Shown: positions 1 through 5,408 of the stretch, piece by piece | How the letters are laid out: each line of letters starts with the position of its first letter | How positions within the stretch are numbered: position 1 is the first letter of the stretch | From: an uncultured Prevotella sp. | GTDB lineage: Bacteria > Bacteroidota > Bacteroidia > Bacteroidales > Bacteroidaceae | Direction: 5' to 3' | DNA: 11,229 nt | Assembly: GCA_947072805.1 (NCBI GenBank) | Contig: CAMTJK010000103.1 | Coordinates: forward strand, 1-11,229 | Program-made: the position numbers and the translations under genes | The notes under the pieces: model-generated | The model's database searches: none | What the model was told of the DNA's origin: nothing | Seen by the model: the letters and a program-made list of their open reading frames with translations, nothing else

Positions 1-160
1 AGCTCACGTACGTAACGGTTTTTCGACCCGTCGGGAGCATAATTCAACCCACTTTGATTAACAAAAATTTACACCTAGAATGCCGGATTTAAAAATGTTA
101 AATTCGACCAAATATCTTTACAAATTAACTCTTATTAAGTGCAGTTACGAGCGCCTGCCT

Positions 161-203
161 GCCGTCCTTCAACCATAATCATGCCGTCGTTCAACCATAA
201 TCA
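161..203. repeat. Two-copy direct repeat, period 22
   Basis: Bases 161-181 and 183-203 are the same 21-base word with one mismatch (C167 versus G189). Each copy starts GCCGTC and ends CAACCATAATCA, with one base between copies. A 22-base period puts both copies on roughly the same face of the helix, which would suit a tandem protein-binding site. It lies about 230-270 bases upstream of the nearest promoter-like box, so a regulatory link to the sulfur cluster is not established. It could be a chance slippage duplication. Confidence 0.6.
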
Positions 204-434
204 GAGGAGCATGAAATTACAGTCTCATCTGCTTCCATAGGTATAATGACAGATTTCCATTATAAAATAAATAGTATAGTTTATATTCTACCGGCGTAAA
301 AATGGTATTATGTATGTTAAGGTCAAGTTGGATTAAATGTCAGATAAGGTCCTTTTTATCGCGGTAAAAGCCTGATTCATCGTTATAACACGAATTTTCT
401 TCTATTTGGATGGCGCTTTTCGCACGTTATATTG

Positions 435-442
435 TAACTTTG
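435..442 (+). promoter_or_regulatory. Candidate -7 promoter box for the first gene
   Basis: TAACTTTG at 435-442 fits the Bacteroidota -7 consensus TAnnTTTG. It would start transcription near 448 and leave a leader of about 35-40 bases before the ATG at 486. The upstream partner is poor: the nearest TTTG (405-408) is 26 bases away rather than the usual 19-21. The promoter may therefore be weak, activator-dependent or misidentified. Confidence 0.5.
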
Positions 443-485
443 CGGTGTCTTTTCCCAACCATAGAGCAAACAAAAACTACATAAG

Positions 486-1664
486 ATGAAGAAACAGACA
501 CAGGCCATACACACATCATACCAGAAGCGTGACGCCTACAACTCACTCAGTATGCCGGTGTACCACACCGCTGCCTACGAGTTTGACAACGCATCCGAAA
601 TGTCAGACGCTTTCTGCGGACGTATCGATGCTCCCGACTATTCGCGAGTGACCAACCCCACCGTAACCTTTCTCGAGAAGAAGGTGAAAGAAATAACCGG
701 TGCTGCCGGCGTGACGGCTCTCAACTCGGGCATGGCAGCCATAAGCAACACACTCCTCTCGGTGGCAGCCGCTGGCAAGAACATAGTAAGTTCGCGCCAC
801 CTGTTCGGCAATACCTACTCGCTCATAGCCGGCACCCTGCTGCGCTTCGGTGTACGTCCCAAGCTCTGCGACCTCACCGACATTGCAGCAGTGGAACGCG
901 CCGTAGACGATGACACCTGCTGCATATTCCTCGAAATCATTACCAATCCGCAGATGGAGGTGGCAGACCTCACTGCTCTGGCAGAGATAGCACACCGCAA
1001 GAACGTGCCGCTGATAGCCGACACTACGCTCATACCGTTCACCGAGTTTGACGCACACAGCCTCGGCGTAGACATAGAAGTGGTGTCGAGCACCAAATAT
1101 GTGTCGGGCGGCGCCACATCAATAGGCGGTCTGGTGATAGACTACGGCACATGCGAAGGCTTCGGCAAGCGCATGAAGAGCGAAATGCTGTTCAATCTCG
1201 GTGCCTACATGACGCCGCAGGTGGCTTACATGCACACCTTGGGCATAGAAACGATGGACGCACGCTACCGCATACAGTCGGCAAACGCCCTCGAACTGGC
1301 TGAACGCATGCGCAGTCTGCCCGAAATAAAGAACGTAAACTATGTGGGACTTGCCGACAACAAGTATCACGAGCTGGCAAGAAAGCAGTTCGGACCAACG
1401 GCAGGCGCCATGGTAACCATCGACCTGGAGAGCAAGGAGAGATGCTTCGAGTTCATCAACAGGCTGCAACTGATACGCCGCGCCACCAATCTCTTCGACA
1501 ACAAGACGCTCGCCATACATCCGGCAAGCACCATCTTCGGACTTTTCACCGACCGTCAGCGCCAGAGCATGGACGTGCTCGACACAACGATACGCCTGTC
1601 AATAGGACTTGAAGCCGCCGACGACCTGTTTGATGACATAAGCCAAGCAGTAAGGAAAAATTAG
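486..1664 (+). CDS. Cys/Met-metabolism PLP enzyme, MetY-like (O-acetylhomoserine sulfhydrylase or related)
   Basis: This 392-residue protein belongs to the Cys/Met-metabolism PLP enzymes (cystathionine gamma-synthase, methionine gamma-lyase, O-acetylhomoserine sulfhydrylase). The fold is PLP-dependent and cytosolic. Visible landmarks are Y52 and R54 in DYSRVTNPT, the cofactor-binding SGM at 81-83, D179 in IADTT (contacts the PLP ring nitrogen), K204 in SSTKYVSGG (Schiff-base lysine) and R370 in RLSIGLE (substrate carboxylate). It is shorter than a usual MetY (about 430 residues) and close in length to cystathionine gamma-synthases, so the exact reaction is open. Next to a ThiS-type carrier, the Wolinella MetY precedent (sulfur delivered to O-acetylhomoserine from a carrier thiocarboxylate, giving homocysteine) is the most attractive reading, but this is inference. 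It probably forms its own transcript: a promoter-like box precedes it and a terminator follows it. Cystathionine gamma-synthase or methionine gamma-lyase activity cannot be excluded. Confidence 0.88.
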   Translation: MKKQTQAIHTSYQKRDAYNSLSMPVYHTAAYEFDNASEMSDAFCGRIDAPDYSRVTNPTVTFLEKKVKEITGAAGVTALNSGMAAISNTLLSVAAAGKNIVSSRHLFGNTYSLIAGTLLRFGVRPKLCDLTDIAAVERAVDDDTCCIFLEIITNPQMEVADLTALAEIAHRKNVPLIADTTLIPFTEFDAHSLGVDIEVVSSTKYVSGGATSIGGLVIDYGTCEGFGKRMKSEMLFNLGAYMTPQVAYMHTLGIETMDARYRIQSANALELAERMRSLPEIKNVNYVGLADNKYHELARKQFGPTAGAMVTIDLESKERCFEFINRLQLIRRATNLFDNKTLAIHPASTIFGLFTDRQRQSMDVLDTTIRLSIGLEAADDLFDDISQAVRKN

Positions 1665-1718
1665 AATGACACTACGCATGACGGCAGGGCTGCTGTCATC
1701 TGCATAAAAACGCATTGC

Positions 1719-1760
1719 GCGGCTGACGGTGTGAAGAAGCGCCGGCAGCCGCACCTTTTT
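1719..1760 (+). terminator. Intrinsic terminator after the MetY-like gene
   Basis: GCGGCTG (1719-1725) pairs with CAGCCGC (1746-1752). After one A/G mismatch, CGG (1727-1729) pairs with CCG (1742-1744), leaving a 12-base loop. A run of five T follows at 1756-1760, three bases after the stem. It begins about 55 bases after the upstream stop codon and precedes a separate promoter for the next gene, so the MetY-like gene and cysK are probably transcribed at least partly independently. Confidence 0.65.
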
Positions 1761-1845
1761 ATACCCCGAACCATTCTTCACATACGCAAAAGCGAAAAAC
1801 ACCTTATACCACGTTTGCGGTATATAAAATGCCACATCAAAGGGA

Positions 1846-1876
1846 TTGCCGCATTCGGCAAGAAGCACTACCTTTG
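1846..1876 (+). promoter_or_regulatory. Promoter of cysK (Bacteroidota type)
   Basis: TTG at 1846-1848 and TACCTTTG at 1869-1876, separated by 20 bases, match the Bacteroidota sigma-ABfr promoter pattern (TTG, 19-21 bases, TAnnTTTG). Transcription would start near 1882, giving a leader of about 27 bases before the ATG at 1910. The leader is A/T-rich with no Shine-Dalgarno sequence, which is normal in this phylum. Confidence 0.75.
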
Positions 1877-1909
1877 CAAACAGAACCACATTAATTAAAC
1901 TTTACTGAA

Positions 1910-2842
1910 ATGGCAAAAACAGCACATAGTCTGACGGAGCTCATAGGGAACACGCCCCTGCTGGAACTCACACGCATAGAGAAGGAGCTTAATCTGCAAG
2001 CCCGCGTGGTGGCAAAGCTTGAATCGTTCAACCCCGCACGCAGCGTAAAGGACCGCGTGGGCTATGCCCTCATAACGGCAGCCGAGGAAAAAGGTCTCAT
2101 AGACGAGCGCACGGTGATAATAGAACCTACGAGCGGCAACACCGGAATAGGTCTGGCGTGGGTGGCAGCCACACGCGGATACCGCATAATACTCACCATG
2201 CCCGACTCGATGACGGTGGAACGGCGCAGCCTTCTCAAGGCTCTCGGAGCCGAAATAGTGCTCACCCCGGCGCACGAAGGCATGAGCGGCGCCATACGCA
2301 AGGCTGAAGAGCTGGCAGAAGAGATAGGCAACGCCTTCATTCCACAACAGTTCGACAATCCTGCCAACGCGGCAGCACACCGTCGCACCACGGCACAGGA
2401 GATATGGAACGATACTGACGGTACGGTAGACATATTCATTGCCGGAATAGGAACGGGCGGAACGATAACCGGCGTGGGCGAAGTGCTTAAGCAACGCAAC
2501 GACAAGATAAAGGTAATAGCCGTGGAACCCGCCGACTCTCCCGTGCTCTCGGGCGGCAAGTCGGGTCCTCACAAGCTGCAGGGCATAGGCGCAGGCTTCG
2601 TGCCAAAGGTGCTCAACACGGGCATATACGACGAGATATTCAAGGTTAAGAACGATGACGCCTTTGCTGCAGGCAGACTGCTCGCCAAGCGCGAGGGCGT
2701 GCTCGCCGGCATATCGTCGGGAGCTGCCGTACATGCAGCCATCGAGGTGGCTAAACGCCCCGAAAACAGCGGCAAGACCATAGTGGTGCTGCTGCCCGAC
2801 ACAGGCGAGCGCTATCTGTCAAGTCAGCTGTACAACTATTAA
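1910..2842 (+). CDS. cysK: Cysteine synthase A (O-acetylserine sulfhydrylase)
   Basis: This 310-residue, full-length PLP enzyme makes cysteine from O-acetylserine and sulfide. Visible landmarks are LIGNTPLLEL near the N-terminus, the Schiff-base lysine K47 in NPARSVKDR, the substrate loop TSGNTG at 74-79, the phosphate-binding GTGGT at 181-185, the CysK-type segment HKLQGIGAGF at 221-230, S270 in GISSGAA, and the C-terminal PDTGERYLSS. The CysK-type segment favours CysK over CysM, but paralogues in this fold can take sulfur from a carrier thiocarboxylate (mycobacterial CysM with CysO), and the ThiS, ThiF and JAMM genes just downstream make that worth testing. Known family 2A encapsulin loci also carry a cysteine synthase gene (srpG in Synechococcus). 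No serine acetyltransferase gene is in this window. The gene has its own promoter; no convincing terminator follows, so read-through into thiS is possible. Confidence 0.95.
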   Translation: MAKTAHSLTELIGNTPLLELTRIEKELNLQARVVAKLESFNPARSVKDRVGYALITAAEEKGLIDERTVIIEPTSGNTGIGLAWVAATRGYRIILTMPDSMTVERRSLLKALGAEIVLTPAHEGMSGAIRKAEELAEEIGNAFIPQQFDNPANAAAHRRTTAQEIWNDTDGTVDIFIAGIGTGGTITGVGEVLKQRNDKIKVIAVEPADSPVLSGGKSGPHKLQGIGAGFVPKVLNTGIYDEIFKVKNDDAFAAGRLLAKREGVLAGISSGAAVHAAIEVAKRPENSGKTIVVLLPDTGERYLSSQLYNY

Positions 2843-2863
2843 CCCAAACAAGCCATCAGACCG

Positions 2864-2904
2864 CAAAAAGGCATTTTGTGAGAATGGGGCATCTGCCTTT
2901 CACA
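2864..2904 (+). other. Imperfect hairpin in the cysK-thiS gap
   Basis: In the 211-base gap between cysK and the carrier gene, AAAGGCA (2867-2873) can pair with TGCCTTT (2894-2900), and GGCA/TGCC (2888-2897) offers a competing small hairpin. No T-run follows, so I do not call it a terminator. I found no clear TAnnTTTG box in this gap. The downstream genes may be read from the cysK promoter or from a promoter I cannot recognise. Confidence 0.25.
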
Positions 2905-3053
2905 TCATCTCCGCCTCCCAGCGCGTCAGATTGCAGCCGCCTCACTCCGACATAGCCCGCATTGGATATTAACACGGAAAGCTGGCACTGTAGGAACAGC
3001 AGAAAACAATACCACATTTACATAAACAAGGCAAAACATCAGGAATTATAATC

Positions 3054-3272
3054 ATGGCAAAAATCACAGTAAACGGAGAAGTACAGGAAGTGAGCCTTCC
3101 GCTGACAGTGGAAGAGCTGATAAAAAACAACAACGTAGCGCAACCCGACACCGTATCGGTGCAGGTGAACGACGACTTCCTCGGTCGCAACGAGTATGCC
3201 ACACGCCAGCTTGAAGACGGCGACGTGGTGGAGTTTCTTTATTTCATGGGAGGAGGACAAGCCTATGTTTGA
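3054..3272 (+). CDS. ThiS/MoaD-family sulfur carrier protein with a C-terminal tail after GGG
   Basis: This 72-residue ubiquitin-like (beta-grasp) protein belongs to the ThiS group. Such carriers are adenylated on a C-terminal glycine by a ThiF/MoeB-type enzyme and converted to a thiocarboxylate that donates sulfur. The sequence runs MAKITVNGEVQEV at the start and DVVEFLYFMGGGQAYV at the end. The diglycine lies within G66-G68 and is followed by four extra residues, QAYV, whereas mature ThiS, MoaD and CysO end in GG. A free GG end would need proteolysis, and a JAMM protease is encoded five genes downstream counting this one. There are precedents: QbsE (tail removed by the JAMM protein QbsD) and Wolinella HcyS (last residue removed by HcyD). 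Thiamine synthesis is a less likely role, since no thiG, thiC or thiH is present. The gene overlaps the next one by 8 bases. Confidence 0.9.
   Translation: MAKITVNGEVQEVSLPLTVEELIKNNNVAQPDTVSVQVNDDFLGRNEYATRQLEDGDVVEFLYFMGGGQAYV
3248..3272 (+). promoter_or_regulatory. Strong Shine-Dalgarno inside the carrier's glycine codons; 8-base overlap with the next gene
   Basis: GGGAGGAGGA at 3248-3257 is a near-perfect Shine-Dalgarno sequence, 7 bases before the ATG at 3265. The same bases include the three codons for G66-G68 of the carrier (GGA GGA GGA). The carrier's stop (TGA, 3270-3272) lies inside the first codons of the ThiF-like gene. This decides the ThiF start: an in-frame ATG at 3196 would add 23 residues unlike the family. 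Such a site is unusual in Bacteroidota and points to translational coupling. Confidence 0.75.
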
Positions 3273-4080
3273 TTTCACGGAAGAAGAACTCCAGCGCTAC
3301 AGCCGCCACATTCTGCTGCAGGACGTGGGCGTAGAGGGTCAGGAGAAGATACGCTCGGGCAAGGTGCTCGTGGTGGGCGCCGGCGGACTGGGCTCGCCCG
3401 TAGCCCTCTATCTCGCCGCGGCAGGCGTGGGCACAATAGGCATAGTGGACGGCGATGTTGTCGATCTGTCGAACCTGCAGCGCCAAATCATCCACTTCAC
3501 ACCCGATGTGGGTCGCCCGAAGGTGGAGTCGGCAAAGGAAAAGATAGAACAGCTCAACCCCAATGTAAAGGTAATAACACACAAGGAGTTTCTGATGGCA
3601 GACAATGCACTCGACATTGTGAAGGATTACGACTTCGTTGTGGACGGCACAGACAATTTCCCCGTAAAATTCCTCATCAACGACGCGTGCGTAATGGCAG
3701 GCAAGCCTTTCTCGCACGGCGGCATACTGCGCTTCGAAGGACAGACATTCACCCACCTTCCGGGCACGGCGTGCTACCGTTGCCTCTTCCCCGCACCGCC
3801 TCCAGCCAATGCCGTACCCACCTGCTCGCAGGCCGGAGTGCTCGGCGCCATAGCCGGAATGCTCGGAACAATACAGGCTGCCGAAGTGCTCAAGTATCTC
3901 ACCGGCGTGGGAGAACTGCTCACCGACAGACTACTGTCGTTCAACGCACGCACAATGAACTTCCGCACCATCAAGACTAAACGCCACGACGGATGCCCGC
4001 TGTGCGGCTCACACCCCACCGTGACCGGACTGGTAGACTACGAACAGGCTGTGTGCGACCTGAAAAGCCACAAGAAGTGA
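3265..4080 (+). CDS. ThiF/MoeB/HesA-family adenylyltransferase (sulfur-carrier activating enzyme)
   Basis: This 271-residue E1-like enzyme activates the C-terminal glycine of a sulfur carrier as an acyl-adenylate using ATP, before sulfur transfer. The start is set at 3265, giving MFDFTEEELQRYSRHILL, the usual beginning of MoeB/ThiF proteins. Landmarks are the nucleotide-binding GAGGLGSP at 38-45, D130 in VDGTDN, two zinc-binding CxxC pairs (C170/C173 in CYRC and C244/C247 in CPLC), and C187 in PTCSQAGVLG at the position of the mobile-loop cysteine of MoeB. It has no C-terminal rhodanese domain, unlike mycobacterial MoeZ, so sulfur must come from another protein; the TusA-like protein, DsrE-like protein and cysteine desulfurase of the same cluster are obvious candidates. 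Overlap with the ThiS-type gene marks that protein as its partner. A role in molybdopterin or thiamine synthesis cannot be excluded, but no such genes are nearby. Confidence 0.92.
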   Translation: MFDFTEEELQRYSRHILLQDVGVEGQEKIRSGKVLVVGAGGLGSPVALYLAAAGVGTIGIVDGDVVDLSNLQRQIIHFTPDVGRPKVESAKEKIEQLNPNVKVITHKEFLMADNALDIVKDYDFVVDGTDNFPVKFLINDACVMAGKPFSHGGILRFEGQTFTHLPGTACYRCLFPAPPPANAVPTCSQAGVLGAIAGMLGTIQAAEVLKYLTGVGELLTDRLLSFNARTMNFRTIKTKRHDGCPLCGSHPTVTGLVDYEQAVCDLKSHKK

Positions 4081-4120
4081 CATAACAAACCCTTAGCTTA
4101 TACATTATTATATATATATT

Positions 4121-4639
4121 ATGGCAACAAACAACAATCCGCTCGACAACCTGCAACCCGCCAGCAACGTCAAAAAGCTGTCGCTGATAGCCTTCAGCGG
4201 CGACTTCGACAAGCTGACAGCCGTATTCACACTCGCTACGGGCGCGGCTGCCGTGGGATATGAGGTAAACATATTCTTCACCTTCTGGGGACTGGACGCC
4301 ATAAAGCAGAAAACGGGACGCGCCTTCGTGGGCAGCAACGCCCTGACAAAGCTGTTCGGATATATGATGGGCGGACTAAAGAACACACCCGCCAGCAGAT
4401 TCAACTTCTTCGGCATCGGACCGCGTATATTCAGGCACCTGATGCGCAAGAACAACGTGGCTACGCTCGAAGAACTCGTGGAAGCGGCAAAGGCGCTGGG
4501 CGTCAATCTGTATGCCTGCGAAATGGCAATGCACGTGCTCGGACTGCAAAAGAGCGACTTCGTACACGAGGTGAAAGACGTGCTGGGCGTGGCAACATTC
4601 CTTAAACTCTCGGAGGGAGGACAGACACTCTTCATCTGA
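4121..4639 (+). CDS. DsrE/DsrF-like sulfur-relay family protein
   Basis: This 172-residue protein has the look of the DsrE/DsrF/DrsH-like family, often annotated as peroxiredoxin family protein. Members are soluble proteins, many of which bind or pass sulfur as cysteine persulfide, often together with TusA. What is visible: a first beta strand with KKLSLIAFSGDFDKL (about 18-32), GYEVNIFFTFWGL (46-58), a variable middle rich in hydrophobic and basic residues (about 75-112), and a single strongly placed cysteine C133 in LYACEMAMHVLGL, the position of the conserved cysteine in this family. The gene lies 40 bases after thiF, behind a very AT-rich stretch ending in an alternating TA run, which probably serves as its translation leader. 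In context it should accept sulfur from, or hand sulfur to, the TusA-like protein encoded next. Its exact partners are inference. Confidence 0.82.
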   Translation: MATNNNPLDNLQPASNVKKLSLIAFSGDFDKLTAVFTLATGAAAVGYEVNIFFTFWGLDAIKQKTGRAFVGSNALTKLFGYMMGGLKNTPASRFNFFGIGPRIFRHLMRKNNVATLEELVEAAKALGVNLYACEMAMHVLGLQKSDFVHEVKDVLGVATFLKLSEGGQTLFI

Positions 4640-4699
4640 CACCACCGGATACAGGCAAAATCATCAACAAGACACTCACAACAAAAAACAAAGACAATC

Positions 4700-4924
4700 A
4701 TGGCAAACCACACTCTCGACATAACAAAAGAACATTGCCCCATGACCTTCGTACGCACCAAACTGAAACTGGCACAGATAGCCAAGGGCGACACGCTCGA
4801 AGTGCTGCTGAGCGAAGGCGAACCGCTCGACAACGTGCCGCGAAGCGCACAGGAACAGGGATATGAAGTGCTCTCGGTGGAACATGTGGAAGGCACCACA
4901 CACAAGGTAACCATACGGAAATAA
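4700..4924 (+). CDS. TusA-family sulfur carrier protein
   Basis: This 74-residue protein is of the TusA (SirA/YeeD/YedF) type: small, cytosolic, and carrying sulfur as a persulfide on one cysteine. That cysteine is C13 in EHCPMTFVRTKL, the family's CPM/CPxP motif before helix 1, and it is the only cysteine in the protein. Length and the predicted beta-alpha-beta-alpha-beta-beta order agree with the family. Known TusA proteins receive sulfur from a cysteine desulfurase and pass it to DsrE-type proteins; here both a DsrE-like gene (60 bases upstream) and a cysteine desulfurase gene (three genes downstream) are in the same run. The simplest reading is a shuttle between the encapsulated desulfurase and the ThiF/ThiS-type pair. 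Confidence 0.88.
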   Translation: MANHTLDITKEHCPMTFVRTKLKLAQIAKGDTLEVLLSEGEPLDNVPRSAQEQGYEVLSVEHVEGTTHKVTIRK

Positions 4925-4962
4925 ATGAGCAAAAAGCTGAATCCAACCGAAAACAAAACGAC

Positions 4963-5358
4963 ATGAAACTTACAAAAGCACTGTTTGACGAAATAGTGGC
5001 ACAGGCAAAGAGCGAACTTCCCGACGAATCGTGCGGCTATGTACTGGGACACGACGGCATTGCCGACACCAACTTCCCCATGACCAACGCCGACCACAGT
5101 CCGGAGCACTTCTCGTTCATACCGCAGGAGCAGTTTGCGGCAGTAAAATACGCCCGCAACAACGGTCTGCAGGTAATAGGCAACTGGCACAGCCACCCGT
5201 CTTCGCCATCGAGACCGTCGGAAGAAGACATCCGCCTGGCTTACGATGCCAACATTACCTACTTCATACTGTCGCTTGCCGACACCGAGCCCGTGCTCAA
5301 CGCGTTCTCCATACGTGAGGGCAAAGCCGAAAAGCTGCCTCTGGAGATTGCCGACTGA
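4963..5358 (+). CDS. JAMM/MPN+ (Mov34, M67) zinc metalloprotease
   Basis: This 131-residue single-domain protease of the prokaryotic Mec+/QbsD type carries a complete JAMM site: E22 in PDESCG, then H76 and H78 in NWHSHPSSPS, S86 and D89 in RPSEEDIRLA. This gives exactly the H-S-H-x7-S-x2-D spacing, so it should be catalytically competent. Known relatives act on ubiquitin-like sulfur carriers. Mec+ releases cysteine from CysO-cysteine, QbsD trims the QbsE tail, and HcyD trims HcyS and is proposed to release homocysteine from it. In this cluster the substrate is most likely the ThiS-type protein, either by removing its QAYV tail to expose the glycines or by releasing the newly made amino acid, or both. 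The gene sits 38 bases after tusA and 50 bases before the shell gene. Confidence 0.92.
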   Translation: MKLTKALFDEIVAQAKSELPDESCGYVLGHDGIADTNFPMTNADHSPEHFSFIPQEQFAAVKYARNNGLQVIGNWHSHPSSPSRPSEEDIRLAYDANITYFILSLADTEPVLNAFSIREGKAEKLPLEIAD

Positions 5359-5408
5359 CACAGAAACCAACAAGACAAACAAACAACAAAACATAAAACC
5401 CCAACACA

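Larger units (their letters stand above)
1..485. other. Gene-free upstream region of the sulfur cluster
   Basis: I see no coding region here: no open frame of useful length on either strand and no tRNA or rRNA. The DNA is AT-rich, unlike the genes that follow. It holds a 22-base-period direct repeat (161-203) and a promoter-like box close to the first gene (435-442). I recognise no riboswitch, although one would be plausible before a Cys/Met-metabolism gene. The box lies only about 45 bases from the start codon, so most of this region is probably upstream DNA rather than transcribed leader. Confidence 0.6.

Noticed and set aside
1599..1889. Minus-strand 96-codon frame filling the MetY-cysK gap
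   Set aside because: It begins inside the cysK promoter, crosses the terminator hairpin and overlaps the end of the MetY-like gene; no recognisable protein.
1895..2734. Minus-strand open frame of 279 codons opposite cysK
   Set aside because: Every family motif is in the plus-strand cysK reading; this frame shows none.
3196..3264. Upstream start for the ThiF-like gene adding 23 residues
   Set aside because: The extension lies in another frame within the carrier gene, is unlike any ThiF/MoeB N-terminus, and the strong Shine-Dalgarno points to 3265.
3246..3290. Programmed frameshift fusing the carrier to the activating enzyme
   Set aside because: The frames stay open long enough to allow it, but there is no classical slippery heptamer or clear stimulatory structure, and the Shine-Dalgarno with its own ATG explains the arrangement.
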